Positions 18,961 to 29,672 of a DNA stretch of 64,000 nucleotides are shown one piece after another. How positions within the stretch are numbered: position 1 is the stretch's first letter; every line of letters begins with the position of its first letter. The DNA comes from Paracoccus zhejiangensis. GTDB taxonomy: Bacteria > Pseudomonadota > Alphaproteobacteria > Rhodobacterales > Rhodobacteraceae. The stretch lies in NCBI RefSeq assembly GCF_002847445.1, contig NZ_CP025430.1:2956001-3020000 (forward strand), written 5' to 3'. The notes beneath the pieces are model-generated. The model was not told where the DNA came from, made no database searches, and was given only the letters and a program-made list of their open reading frames with translations. Both the position numbers and the translations under genes were made by a program.

Positions 18961-18977
18961 CGGGATCAGGTTACGGA

Positions 18978-21328
<2,351 letters not shown>

Positions 21329-22255
21329 ATGAAACGCTTGACCCTGAAACATCTGCGCTATTTCGAGGCGCTGGCCCGCTGGAACCATTTCGGACGCGCC
21401 GCCGAAAGCCTTGCCTTGTCGCAGCCGGCCTTGTCCGTGCAGATGAAGGAGCTGGAGGAGATCCTGGGCGCGCCACTGCTGGAACGGGGCGCACGGCAGG
21501 TGACGCTGACCAGCCTGGGCGAGGATTTTGCCCTGCGCGCGCGCAAGATCCTGCAATCGGTCGAGGAACTGGGCGAGCTGGCCCGCGCCACCGACGGTCC
21601 GCTGACCGGCACCCTGCGGCTGGGAGTGATCCCGACTATAGCGCCCTACCTGCTGCCTGCGACCATCAAGCTTCTGACCCTGCGCCATCCGGCGCTGGAC
21701 GTGCGCCCGCGCGAGGCGGTGACGCAGAAGCTGATCGATGATCTGCTCGAGGGGCGGCTCGACACGGCCATCGTTGCCCTGCCGATCTCGGAGAACGCGC
21801 TGCACGAGGAGCCGCTGTTCCACGAGGATTTCCTGCTGGTGCGGCCGCTGGAGGATGCGCAAAAACCCGTGCCCCGGCCCGAGAACCTGCGCGAGATGCG
21901 GCTTTTGCTGCTGGAAGAGGGGCATTGCTTCCGCGATCAGGCGCTGTCCTATTGCAGCCCCTCGCCCTCGCAGCCGCGCGACCTGATGGAGGGCAGTTCG
22001 CTGTCCACGCTGGTGCAGATGGTCGGCGCGGGAATCGGCGTCACCCTGATCCCGGAAATGGCGATAGCGCTGGAAACCCGCACGGCGCCGGTCTGCGTGG
22101 CCGACCTGCCCGAGCCGCGCCCCTCAAGGCGGATCGGGATGGTCTGGCGCAAGACCTCGCCGCTATTCGGCCAGATGCAGCAGATCGCCCATCTGGTGCG
22201 CGACGCGGCGCAGGGGCAGGAGGCGGCGCGAGTGCCTGCGCCCGTTTCCGGCTGA
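21329..22255 (+). CDS. oxyR: Hydrogen peroxide-inducible LysR-family activator
   Basis: OxyR senses peroxide by forming a disulfide and then activates katG. The 308-residue protein has the LysR winged helix-turn-helix at residues 1-60 (KHLRYFEALARWNHFGRAAESL, LSVQMKELEE) and the sensor cysteines C200 and C209 in GHCFRDQALSYC, the diagnostic spacing. It is transcribed away from katG. Its position and the preserved cysteine pair make the assignment firm. Confidence 0.95.
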   Translation: MKRLTLKHLRYFEALARWNHFGRAAESLALSQPALSVQMKELEEILGAPLLERGARQVTLTSLGEDFALRARKILQSVEELGELARATDGPLTGTLRLGVIPTIAPYLLPATIKLLTLRHPALDVRPREAVTQKLIDDLLEGRLDTAIVALPISENALHEEPLFHEDFLLVRPLEDAQKPVPRPENLREMRLLLLEEGHCFRDQALSYCSPSPSQPRDLMEGSSLSTLVQMVGAGIGVTLIPEMAIALETRTAPVCVADLPEPRPSRRIGMVWRKTSPLFGQMQQIAHLVRDAAQGQEAARVPAPVSG

Positions 22256-22340
22256 CCTGCCCAAACGCACAGAGCAGCTTGCAAATCCCGTCGGCGCGCG
22301 GTCAGGTCAGGCGGTATTCGCCGTCACGAGGATTGCTTTG

Positions 22341-23897
22341 ATGAAGTTGCGCCCCGCCCACCTTGCCACCACCGTCGCCCTGAGCTTCGCCCTCGCCGCA
22401 CCGGCGACGGCGCAGACCGCCCCCCAGCGCGCCAGTGCCTTCTCCGCCGAGGGATTGATCGGCGGCATCACTCGGCTGATGGTCTCTTACGGTCGGATGG
22501 TCGCCGATCTGCGCTATGGCGCGCTGGCGGTGGATGGGCCGCGCGGCACGCTGGTCATGCGCGACCTCGAGATCGCGGGCATCGGCAAATACGAGACCTG
22601 CCGCGTTTTGCTGGACCGTCTGCAGGTTTCGGGGCTGAGCCTCTGGGCGCAGGAGGAGGCCGCGACCCGGCTTGACCTCTCGGGCCTCGACATTGCCACG
22701 CAATGCTTCGGCATGAACGGCGCGATGATCGCGGCGGTCATCGATGATGACATGATCCGGCTGGATACGGTTGCCCTCGACGCGCGCCAAAGTGCCGGCA
22801 GCGGTGCGCTGGCCATGGATGTCGAGGCGATCGCGCCGGGCCTCGCCCGGATCGAGGGCAGCGCCGATTTCGACTATGTCACGATGTTCATCCCCGAATT
22901 CTTCGAGCGGATCACTGAGGGCAATTCCGACCCCGCAGATTTCAGCGACGAAACCGCGCCCGAGATGGCGGACGGCCCGCCCGAGATGGGGGTCCGGGGC
23001 ACGCTGCGCGCGGCGCATCTGTCGCTTGAGGATCTCGGCGGTTGGGAAAAGCTGCGCCCGATCCTGCCGCCCGAAGCGACCAGCCCCGAAGGCTTGCAGG
23101 CCTTGGTGACGGCCGAACCCGGCACGCCGCAGCAGGCCTTCCAGCAGGCTGTCGCCGACGCATTGAAAGCCTTCGTGGCCGAGCCCGGTCGCCTGACTGC
23201 AGAGATCAGGCCCGCCACCCCGGTCGCCTTCGAGTCCAGCGACTGGACCGGCCCCGAAGAGGCGCTGACCCTCTTCGCTCCGGTCTTCACCAATGCCTTG
23301 CCGACGCCCCCGCTGGCGCTGGTCGCCAATCCTGACGATGCCAGCGATCCCCGCGCGCTCGGGCTGGCGCTGGCCGAGGGCAAGGGCCTACCCCGGAACC
23401 CGCGCCGTGCCATCGAGCTGCTGACCCCCTTGCAGAAAGAGGGCGAGGTTGCGTTGGCGCTGGCCGGGCTGAAGGCGGCCAGCGACCCGCGCGCCGCCTA
23501 TGCCCATGCCATGACTGCCGCCGGGCAGGGTGTGGAAGGTGCCATGGCCGAACTGGACCGGATCGAGGCGCGGCTGAAGACCGATCAACTGATCGCCGCC
23601 CAGCCCGGTGTTACCACGGCCCTGCCCGACGCGGCTTTCGGCTCGGTGGTCTCGCTGCGCGATGCGGCGTTGGCGCAGGAGCAGGGCGATGGCACACCCC
23701 GCAGCTATGCCCTGGCGCTGCGCTTGGCCGGTTCCGCCGCCGCTGCCGGCGACGGCCCGTCGCAGTCGCTGCTGGCGCGGCTCGAGGGGCGCTTTGCCGG
23801 CGACCCGGCTTGGGAGGAATTGCGCGCCGCCGCCGCCGATCAGGCGCTGGCCGACTGGCGCGGCATGGGGCTGGCCGCGCGCTTTTCCGGCGAGTAG
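22341..23897 (+). CDS. Exported protein of unknown function with C-terminal helical repeats
   Basis: A 518-residue protein I do not recognise. It begins with a Sec signal peptide (LATTVALSFALAAPATAQ). The N-terminal part (about residues 40-200) is rich in alternating strands (GALAVDGPRGTLVMRDLEIAG, VQVSGL-like) that recall AsmA-type envelope proteins. The last 200 residues look like Sel1/TPR-type helical repeats (GLALAEGKGLPRNPRRAIELL, AYAHAMTAAGQGVEGAM, SYALALRLAGSAAAAGDGPS). ATG at 22341 follows a GAGG at about 22329; the preceding TTG is unlikely. It is probably periplasmic. Confidence 0.75.
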   Translation: MKLRPAHLATTVALSFALAAPATAQTAPQRASAFSAEGLIGGITRLMVSYGRMVADLRYGALAVDGPRGTLVMRDLEIAGIGKYETCRVLLDRLQVSGLSLWAQEEAATRLDLSGLDIATQCFGMNGAMIAAVIDDDMIRLDTVALDARQSAGSGALAMDVEAIAPGLARIEGSADFDYVTMFIPEFFERITEGNSDPADFSDETAPEMADGPPEMGVRGTLRAAHLSLEDLGGWEKLRPILPPEATSPEGLQALVTAEPGTPQQAFQQAVADALKAFVAEPGRLTAEIRPATPVAFESSDWTGPEEALTLFAPVFTNALPTPPLALVANPDDASDPRALGLALAEGKGLPRNPRRAIELLTPLQKEGEVALALAGLKAASDPRAAYAHAMTAAGQGVEGAMAELDRIEARLKTDQLIAAQPGVTTALPDAAFGSVVSLRDAALAQEQGDGTPRSYALALRLAGSAAAAGDGPSQSLLARLEGRFAGDPAWEELRAAAADQALADWRGMGLAARFSGE

Positions 23898-23997
23898 GCG
23901 GGGCGGCCCCAACGCGGCAGTTGTCGTCCTGCGCCTGCCTTTGCTATGGATCGCATCAAAACAGGCACGGCCGGGAACAGGCCGGAAAGGACAGTGA

Positions 23998-24504
23998 ATG
24001 ACCTCCCCCTTCTCGACCTGGCAGATCACCCTGTCGCTGCTGGCCGCACTGCTGATCCTCAGCGGCTGCGGCATGGGGCGTCGGCATTCGGACCTCGAAT
24101 GCATGGAACGGGCGATGTTCTTCGAATCCAACCGCTCGAGCCGCGACGGCATGATCGCGGTCGGCAGCGTGGTGATGAACCGCGTCGCCTCGCCGCAATT
24201 CCCCAATACCGTTTGCGGCGTTGTCGGCCAAAAGAACCAGTTCGCCCCCGGTGTCATGACTCGCAAGATGAACTCGAAGGCCATGCCCGACGTGCGCGCC
24301 GCCGCCCGCGCCGTGCTGCGCGGCGAGCGTCACCCGCTGGTCGGCAATGCCCAGTTCTTCCACGCCGCGACGCACCGGTTCTCCTATGACAACATGCATT
24401 ACGTCGTGACCGCCGGCGGCAATGCCTTTTACGAGAAGCGCAAGAGCCACCTGGTGACCAACCCGGTGCCGCTGCGCCCGCTGGAAGGGATCACCGGGCG
24501 GTAG
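23998..24504 (+). CDS. SleB-like cell wall hydrolase lipoprotein
   Basis: A 168-residue protein with an N-terminal membrane segment ending in the lipobox LSGC (cysteine near residue 24), so it is probably lipid-anchored. The rest is the cell-wall hydrolase domain of the SleB/Hydrolase_2 family, with the catalytic glutamate in ECMERAMFFESNR, followed by GMIAVGSVVMNRV and the GNAQFFHAATHRF motif. It would cleave peptidoglycan during envelope remodelling. A strong hairpin terminator follows 18 bp downstream. Confidence 0.88.
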   Translation: MTSPFSTWQITLSLLAALLILSGCGMGRRHSDLECMERAMFFESNRSSRDGMIAVGSVVMNRVASPQFPNTVCGVVGQKNQFAPGVMTRKMNSKAMPDVRAAARAVLRGERHPLVGNAQFFHAATHRFSYDNMHYVVTAGGNAFYEKRKSHLVTNPVPLRPLEGITGR

Positions 24505-24522
24505 GGCTGCCCAAAAAACCGA

Positions 24523-24553
24523 AAGACCCCGGCGGGGATCGCGCCGGGGTCTT
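24523..24553. terminator. Bidirectional-looking terminator hairpin
   Basis: AAGACCCCGGCG (24523-24534) pairs with CGCCGGGGTCTT (24542-24553) across a 7-nt loop, just behind the SleB-like gene. A run of A (aaaaaa, 24513-24518) lies a few bases to the left, which would be a T-tract for leftward transcripts. The response-regulator gene ends 110 bp to the right. Confidence 0.75.
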
Positions 24554-24662
24554 CGAACTTTGGTGTGGCCGCATCCACCGACCACTGGGCTTCGGGGGGT
24601 GAACGCCTGCCGGAGGGACGGGTTCCGGCAGTTCACAAACGTTTATTCAAGCCGTGATCGGC

Positions 24663-25349
24663 TCAGGCGACCAGCCGATAGCCGCCCGATTCCGTGACCA
24701 GAAGCCGCGCGTTCGAGGGGTCGGGTTCGATCTTCTGGCGCAGGCGATAGATATGGGTTTCCAGCGTGTGCGTGGTGACGCCCGCGTTATAGCCCCAGAC
24801 CTCGTGCAGCAGGATATCCCGCGGCACCACGCCATCCTGTGCGCGGTAGAGGAACTTGAGGATATTGGTTTCCTTCTCGGTCAGACGGATCTTGCGGTCC
24901 TTCTGGTCGATCAGCATCTTCATCGCCGGCTTGAACGTGTACGGCCCAAGCTGGAAGATCGCGTCTTCCGATTGTTCATGCGTGCGCAGCTGCGCCCGCA
25001 GGCGCGCCAGCAGCACCGGGAACTTGAACGGCTTGGTGATGTAATCATTGGCGCCGCTGTCGAGGCCGAGGATGGTATCGGCATCGGTGTCATGGCCGGT
25101 CAGCATCACGATCGGGCATTTGACATTGTGCTTGCGCAGCTTCTTGCACAGCTCGCGCCCGTCGGTATCGGGCAGGCCGACATCGAGGATCACCAGATCG
25201 AAGATGTTGCCCTTGCTGGCCTCCATCGCCTCGGCGCCGCTGCCGGCCTCGAGCACGTCGAAATCATCGGTGGCCACCAGCTGCTCGGCCAGGGCTTCGC
25301 GCAGGTCCTCTTCGTCATCGACCAGCAGGATCTTTTTAAGTCCAGGCAT
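24663..25349 (-). CDS. OmpR-family response regulator, CenR-like
   Basis: A 228-residue two-domain response regulator. The receiver holds D11, D12 and phosphoacceptor D56 (LVILDVGLP), plus the switch lysine in GANDYITKPF. The C-terminal winged helix includes RLTEKETNILKFL and THTLETHIYRLRQKI. The frame is open up to 25442, but GGAGG directly before the ATG at 25349 and the normal N-terminus decide the start. No histidine kinase is adjacent, so it is an orphan here. Overall it resembles the alphaproteobacterial envelope regulator CenR; I hold that name loosely. It is divergent from ribA. Confidence 0.88.
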   Translation of the reverse strand: MPGLKKILLVDDEEDLREALAEQLVATDDFDVLEAGSGAEAMEASKGNIFDLVILDVGLPDTDGRELCKKLRKHNVKCPIVMLTGHDTDADTILGLDSGANDYITKPFKFPVLLARLRAQLRTHEQSEDAIFQLGPYTFKPAMKMLIDQKDRKIRLTEKETNILKFLYRAQDGVVPRDILLHEVWGYNAGVTTHTLETHIYRLRQKIEPDPSNARLLVTESGGYRLVA

Positions 25350-25483
25350 GCTTGCCTCCTTTGCCTCATTGAGGGATGGATGGGGTCGCGCGCGCCTTGC
25401 GTCCAGCTTCATGTCGGAAATCTCACATGGAGTTGTCGGCACGGGGCGTTATGTTTCAGATTGTTTCAGAATCCGCGGAGCCG

Positions 25484-26542
25484 ATGAGCCTGATCCCCAC
25501 CCTCGCCGAGACCGTCTCGCGCGCCCGCACCGACCTTCGGATGGGCCTGCCGGTGATGATCGGTGGCCATCTGGCGGCGGCGGTCGAGACGCTGTCGCCC
25601 GCCCGGATGGCGGCGATGCAGGCGCTGGGGCGGCCGGTTCTGGCGATCACCGAGCGGCGGGCCGAGACGCTGAAGGCGCGGGCCTATGATGCGGGGTTGG
25701 CGCGGGTCAAGGTGCCGGGTGATGCCGACCTGCGCTGGCTGCGCGCCATTGCCGATCCCTCGGGGGATCTGATGACCCCGATGAAGGGGCCGCTGTTCAC
25801 CGATCGCGGCGGCGAGACCGCGCCGCATCTGGCGGCGCTGGCGCTGGCCAAGGCGGCGCAGCTTCTGCCGGCGGTGCTGGTGGTGCCGGCCCCGCTGCAA
25901 CCCGGCCTGACCAGCGTGGAGCCCGGCCCGCTGATGGCGCAGCTGGCCAGCGAAGCCGCCCTGAACCCCGTTGCTTGTGCGCGCCTGCCGCTTGGCGCCG
26001 CCGAGCGGTCGCGGCTGCATATCTTCCGCCCCGATGATGGCGGCGAGGAGCATTACGCCGTCGAGATCGGCGATCCGCCCCGCGACCAGCCGGTGCTGGC
26101 GCGGCTGCATTCGGCCTGCTTCACCGGCGATGTGCTGGGCAGCCTGAAATGCGATTGCGGCCCGCAGCTGCATTCGGCGCTGAATCTGATGGGCAGTCAG
26201 GGGCAGGGGGTGCTGCTCTATCTCAATCAGGAGGGCCGGGGGATCGGGCTGGCGAACAAGATGCGCGCCTATGCCCTGCAGAACCAGGGCTTCGATACGG
26301 TCGAGGCCAATCACCGGCTGGGGTTCGAGGATGACGAGCGCGATTTCCGCATTGGTGCGGAATTGCTGCGCCGCCTCGGCTTTGACCGGGTGCGGCTCTT
26401 GACCAACAACCCGCGCAAGGTGGCGATGTTGCAGGGGCATGGCATCGAGGTGAAAGAGCGGGTGCCGCTGATCGTGGCGCGGAACCGCCACAACACCGAT
26501 TACCTGGACGTGAAGGCCGAGAAATCGGGGCATCTGCTGTGA
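25484..26542 (+). CDS. ribA: GTP cyclohydrolase II
   Basis: RibA opens GTP to start riboflavin synthesis. The C-terminal 200 residues are the catalytic domain: the zinc cysteines in [14 protein letters not shown] (C-x10-C-x-C), [15 protein letters not shown] with the catalytic arginine region, and LLTNNPRKV. The first 150 residues form an extra domain seen in many alphaproteobacterial RibA proteins, with no clear RibB active site. ATG at 25484 follows GGAG; the longer upstream frame to 25376 lacks a ribosome site. The stop overlaps the next gene (GTGA). Confidence 0.92.
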   Translation: MSLIPTLAETVSRARTDLRMGLPVMIGGHLAAAVETLSPARMAAMQALGRPVLAITERRAETLKARAYDAGLARVKVPGDADLRWLRAIADPSGDLMTPMKGPLFTDRGGETAPHLAALALAKAAQLLPAVLVVPAPLQPGLTSVEPGPLMAQLASEAALNPVACARLPLGAAERSRLHIFRPDDGGEEHYAVEIGDPPRDQPVLARLHSACFTGDVLGSLKCDCGPQLHSALNLMGSQGQGVLLYLNQEGRGIGLANKMRAYALQNQGFDTVEANHRLGFEDDERDFRIGAELLRRLGFDRVRLLTNNPRKVAMLQGHGIEVKERVPLIVARNRHNTDYLDVKAEKSGHLL

Positions 26543-27042
26543 GCCCCTTCGATCTGGTCCTGACCCCGCTTGGCATCCGCTTCCAGGGCCGGCTGTTCCC
26601 CTGCAGCATCGGCAAGCGCGGCGTTACTGACGCCAAGCGCGAGGGCGACGGCGCCACACCGGCCGGGCATCACCGCATCACCGGTCTCTGGTATCGTCCC
26701 GACCGGCTGGCATGCCCTGCCCCATGGGCGCGGCCGATCCTGCCCGGCGATCTCTGGTGCGATGCGCCGGATCATCGGGATTACAATCACCACGCCCGCG
26801 CACCGCTGAAGGCCAGTCACGAGCGTCTGCGCCGCGCCGATCCGCTGTATGATCTGGTCCTGACGACAGACTGGAACTGGCCGGAGGCCGTTCCCGGCCG
26901 TGGCAGCGCGATCTTCCTGCACCAGTGGCGGCGACCGCATTTCGGCAGCGAGGGCTGCATCGCCTTCGCGCGACCTGACCTGATCTGGATTGTCAGCCGC
27001 GCCGCGCCCGGCACGCGCCTGATCGTGCCGCTGCTCGGCTGA
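26539..27042 (+). CDS. L,D-transpeptidase (YkuD) family protein
   Basis: A 167-residue protein with the YkuD catalytic pattern: H128 in IFLHQW and C140 in [10 protein letters not shown], plus the upstream [19 protein letters not shown] segment typical of the fold. Such enzymes cross-link peptidoglycan peptides or attach envelope proteins. No clear signal peptide is present, which is common in this short subgroup. The GTG start overlaps the ribA stop by 4 bp, so the two are translationally coupled. Confidence 0.85.
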   Translation: MSPFDLVLTPLGIRFQGRLFPCSIGKRGVTDAKREGDGATPAGHHRITGLWYRPDRLACPAPWARPILPGDLWCDAPDHRDYNHHARAPLKASHERLRRADPLYDLVLTTDWNWPEAVPGRGSAIFLHQWRRPHFGSEGCIAFARPDLIWIVSRAAPGTRLIVPLLG

Positions 27043-27055
27043 TCGACTTGCGGCC

Positions 27056-27709
27056 TCAGCCGTAATCCCGCGCGCCGAAAATGGCGGAACCGACGCGTAC
27101 ATGCGTCGCGCCCTCGGCGATCGCCGCTTCGAAATCGGCGCTCATGCCCATCGACAGGAAGGGCAGGTCGTTCTCGCCAGCCAGCTTCCGCAGCAGGCGG
27201 AAATGCGACACCGGGTCCTGATCCTCGGGCGGGATGCACATCAGGCCCTGCGGCGCGAGGCCTAGGTCACGGCAGGCGGCGAGGAAGCCCGGCAGCTCAT
27301 CGGCAAGGATGCCCGCCTTCTGCGGCTCGTCGCCGGTATTCACCTGGATGAACAGCTGCGGCGCGCGGCCTTGGTCGGCGATCTGCTGGGCCAGCTTCTT
27401 CGCCAGCGACATGCGGTCCAGCGTATGGATCGCGTCGAACAGCCCGACGGCGGCCTTGGCCTTGTTCGACTGCACCGGCCCGATCATGTGCAGCTCGACC
27501 CCCGGAAAGCGGTCGCGCCAGCCAGGCCATTTGCCCTGCGCCTCCTGCACGTAATTCTCGCCAAAGATCCGCTGGCCGGCGTCCAGCACGTGAAGCACCC
27601 GGTCCTCGGGCTGCACCTTGCTGACAGCGATCAGGGTGATGCTGTCTGCATTGCGCCCGGCCTTTTCGGCGGCGGCGGCGATGCGCGTCTTGATATCGTT
27701 CAGTCCCAT
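27056..27709 (-). CDS. yggS: YggS/PROSC-family pyridoxal phosphate homeostasis protein
   Basis: A 217-residue single-domain PLP-binding protein with the alanine-racemase-like barrel fold but no racemase partner domain. The PLP lysine is K31 in LIAVSKVQPED; HMIGPVQSNKAK, FIQVNTGDEPQKAG and LSMGMSADFEAAIAEG-type motifs complete the family pattern. It buffers free PLP. ATG at 27709 is preferred; ATG at 27721 is possible. The frame runs on antisense to the porin gene, which is an artefact. It starts only about 20 bp behind the porin terminator. Confidence 0.92.
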   Translation of the reverse strand: MGLNDIKTRIAAAAEKAGRNADSITLIAVSKVQPEDRVLHVLDAGQRIFGENYVQEAQGKWPGWRDRFPGVELHMIGPVQSNKAKAAVGLFDAIHTLDRMSLAKKLAQQIADQGRAPQLFIQVNTGDEPQKAGILADELPGFLAACRDLGLAPQGLMCIPPEDQDPVSHFRLLRKLAGENDLPFLSMGMSADFEAAIAEGATHVRVGSAIFGARDYG

Positions 27710-27720
27710 GGAAGCGACCA

Positions 27721-27757
27721 TCCAAAAAGAAAAGAGCGGGCGCAAGGCCCGCTCTTT
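27721..27757 (-). terminator. Rho-independent terminator of the porin gene
   Basis: AAAGAGCGGGC (27731-27741) and GCCCGCTCTTT (27747-27757) form an 11-bp stem with a 5-nt loop. On the minus strand it is followed by TTTTCTTTTTGG. It lies 22 bp after the porin stop and immediately before yggS. Confidence 0.92.
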
Positions 27758-27779
27758 CCGAAGTGTGTTTCCGATCAGA

Positions 27780-28787
27780 TCAGAACGCGAAGCGGATACC
27801 CACGTCGGCAACGGTGTCCGAGAACCAGTCGCTGTCTGCGATACCGGCCGCAACGGTCGCGCCGCCGCCCAGATCGTAGTCAACGCCGATACCCCAGCTG
27901 TCGTATTCCACGTCCGACAGACCGGCGACAACGGCTTCGCCTTCGTCGCGGCGCCAGAAGCCTTTGAACAGCATGTTGTTGTACTCGTAGCCGAGCGACA
28001 GGCCATAGGCGCGGTCGTACTCGATGCCGGTGTTGTCGATGGTGATCGACTCATCGTCGCTGATGGCGAAGTTGATGTCCGGACGGTTCTTGTAGTCAGC
28101 GTAGAAGGCTTTGGCCATGAACGCACCCGAGGTGACTTCACCGCCGACAACGATCTCTTTCTGATCGCCGTGCTTGCCGTAGCCGAGGCCGACATTGTAG
28201 GTGCCGTTCGAGAAGGTGCCTTCGTAGCTGGCACCCAGCGACCAAGCCAGGTCGGAGTCGGTCGAGTTGTCACCTTCGCCGTAGGCCGGACCCCAGGGGT
28301 CGTCGCTGCCGTCGGTGGCCGACGCGAACACGTTCACGCCCGAGATGCTGTATTCGTACAGGATGTTCGGACCCTGGTCGAGGTTGTTGCCATCGGCGGT
28401 CAGGTAGGACGGCTCGTTCAGGTTGCCGTAGAAGTCGCCACCGGTGTAGCCGACGCCATACAGGTCGCCAACGGCCATTTCCGAAGCCGAAGCAACGTCA
28501 CCCATCGACAGTTTGCCGTAGGTGCCCGAAACGTAGACGGCACCACGGGTACCGTTGCCGGCGCGCTGTGCGGCACGCTCGTGGTCGACGCGGAACGAAG
28601 CGCCATACGACAGGCCGCTGTCGGTTTCGCCGGTCGCGGTGAAGCGGACGCGGGCACGGCTTGCGAACTGGGCGTCGTTGCCATCATAAACCAGACCCAT
28701 GCGAGCGTCGCCGCTCAGCGCGATCTCGGCCGATGCAACACCGGCGGTCATGACCAGCGCGGTGGTTGCGAAAAGAACCTTTTTCAT
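27780..28787 (-). CDS. General porin, outer membrane
   Basis: A 335-residue outer-membrane beta-barrel of the alphaproteobacterial porin type. It has a signal peptide (MKKVLFATTALVMTAGVASA), a first strand AEIALSGDARMGLVYDG, alternating aromatic strands, and the C-terminal VGIRFAF with the terminal phenylalanine needed for barrel assembly. Acidic loops (ATDGSDDPWG, GEGDNSTDSD) probably line the pore. ATG at 28787 with AGAGGG upstream is chosen over the longer frame. It has its own terminator and a 261-bp divergent promoter region. Confidence 0.93.
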   Translation of the reverse strand: MKKVLFATTALVMTAGVASAEIALSGDARMGLVYDGNDAQFASRARVRFTATGETDSGLSYGASFRVDHERAAQRAGNGTRGAVYVSGTYGKLSMGDVASASEMAVGDLYGVGYTGGDFYGNLNEPSYLTADGNNLDQGPNILYEYSISGVNVFASATDGSDDPWGPAYGEGDNSTDSDLAWSLGASYEGTFSNGTYNVGLGYGKHGDQKEIVVGGEVTSGAFMAKAFYADYKNRPDINFAISDDESITIDNTGIEYDRAYGLSLGYEYNNMLFKGFWRRDEGEAVVAGLSDVEYDSWGIGVDYDLGGGATVAAGIADSDWFSDTVADVGIRFAF

Positions 28788-29048
28788 GGTTGTGATCCCT
28801 CTTGTCTCTCTCATGCCCAAACCGGATCGCCCGCCTTGGGGATGCATCTGTCATCCTTCTTTCGGTCCCGCGATGCAACGGAATCGCCCACCCGCTCAAT
28901 TCTTTGCTCTTTTCTGTGATGCACATGCGCCACAGTCGGGTTGAGGGACCGCCGCGGCGCGGCCTTTGCCCAAGACGCTTGTCGCCACCGGCAGTTCCGC
29001 GCTAAAGCTGCGACAACCAAGAATGCCCAGTTGACGGGGGACCGGATT

Positions 29049-29570
29049 ATGATCGCACGCGCCGCGCGCCTGACATTCGCCACGACGCTTTGCGCGGCCC
29101 TCGCCGCCTGCGGAGGAGATTCGTTCAGTTTCGGGGGCGGCGGTGGCGGTGGAGCCACGGGGCGCGGCACCGATGACCAGATCGCGCTGGAGGGGGATGA
29201 CCGGCAGCCGGGCGGGCGGACGGAATCGACCATCTGGGACCTGTTCAGCAATAACGAGAACCCGAACAACACCGTCGCGGTGAACAAGTACCTGTGGAAT
29301 GCCAGCCTCGATGTGCTCAACTTCCTGCCGATCCAGTCGGTCGATCCCTATACCGGGGTGATCGTCACCGGCTATGGCACCCCGCCCGGCGGTGGCCGCT
29401 CCTACCGCGCGGCGATCAAGATCAGCGATCCGGCGCTGGATGCACGCTCGCTGAAGGTGGCGCTGCAGGGTGCCGGTGGGTCCGCGGTCGAGCCGGGCAC
29501 GGTCCGGGCGGTCGAGGACGCGATCCTGACCCGTGCGCGGCAACTGCGCATCCAGGACGGCAAGTTGTAA
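29049..29570 (+). CDS. DUF3576-like outer-membrane lipoprotein
   Basis: A 173-residue lipoprotein: the N-terminal signal ends in the lipobox LAAC with the cysteine near residue 21, then a glycine-rich linker (SFGGGGGGGATG). The body includes ESTIWDLF, VNKYLWNASLDVLNFLPI and the SVDPYTGVIVTGYGTPPGGGRSYR stretch typical of the alphaproteobacterial DUF3576 family. ATG at 29049 follows GGGGGACC. It precedes leuS by 102 bp, an order I associate with Rhodobacteraceae. The function is unknown but likely concerns envelope assembly. Confidence 0.82.
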   Translation: MIARAARLTFATTLCAALAACGGDSFSFGGGGGGGATGRGTDDQIALEGDDRQPGGRTESTIWDLFSNNENPNNTVAVNKYLWNASLDVLNFLPIQSVDPYTGVIVTGYGTPPGGGRSYRAAIKISDPALDARSLKVALQGAGGSAVEPGTVRAVEDAILTRARQLRIQDGKL

Positions 29571-29672
29571 TCCACACGAGAAGTCACGGCCCGGTGAACG
29601 GCCGGGCCACTGGACCTGATCTGCGGCGGCGTATAAACCCGGCGGGCAATCCTGAACGGCCCGAGGTGTCCC

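Noticed and set aside
27710..28273. Long N-terminal extension of the yggS frame antisense to the porin
   Set aside because: It is the shadow of the porin gene; the extension lacks family similarity and a ribosome site.
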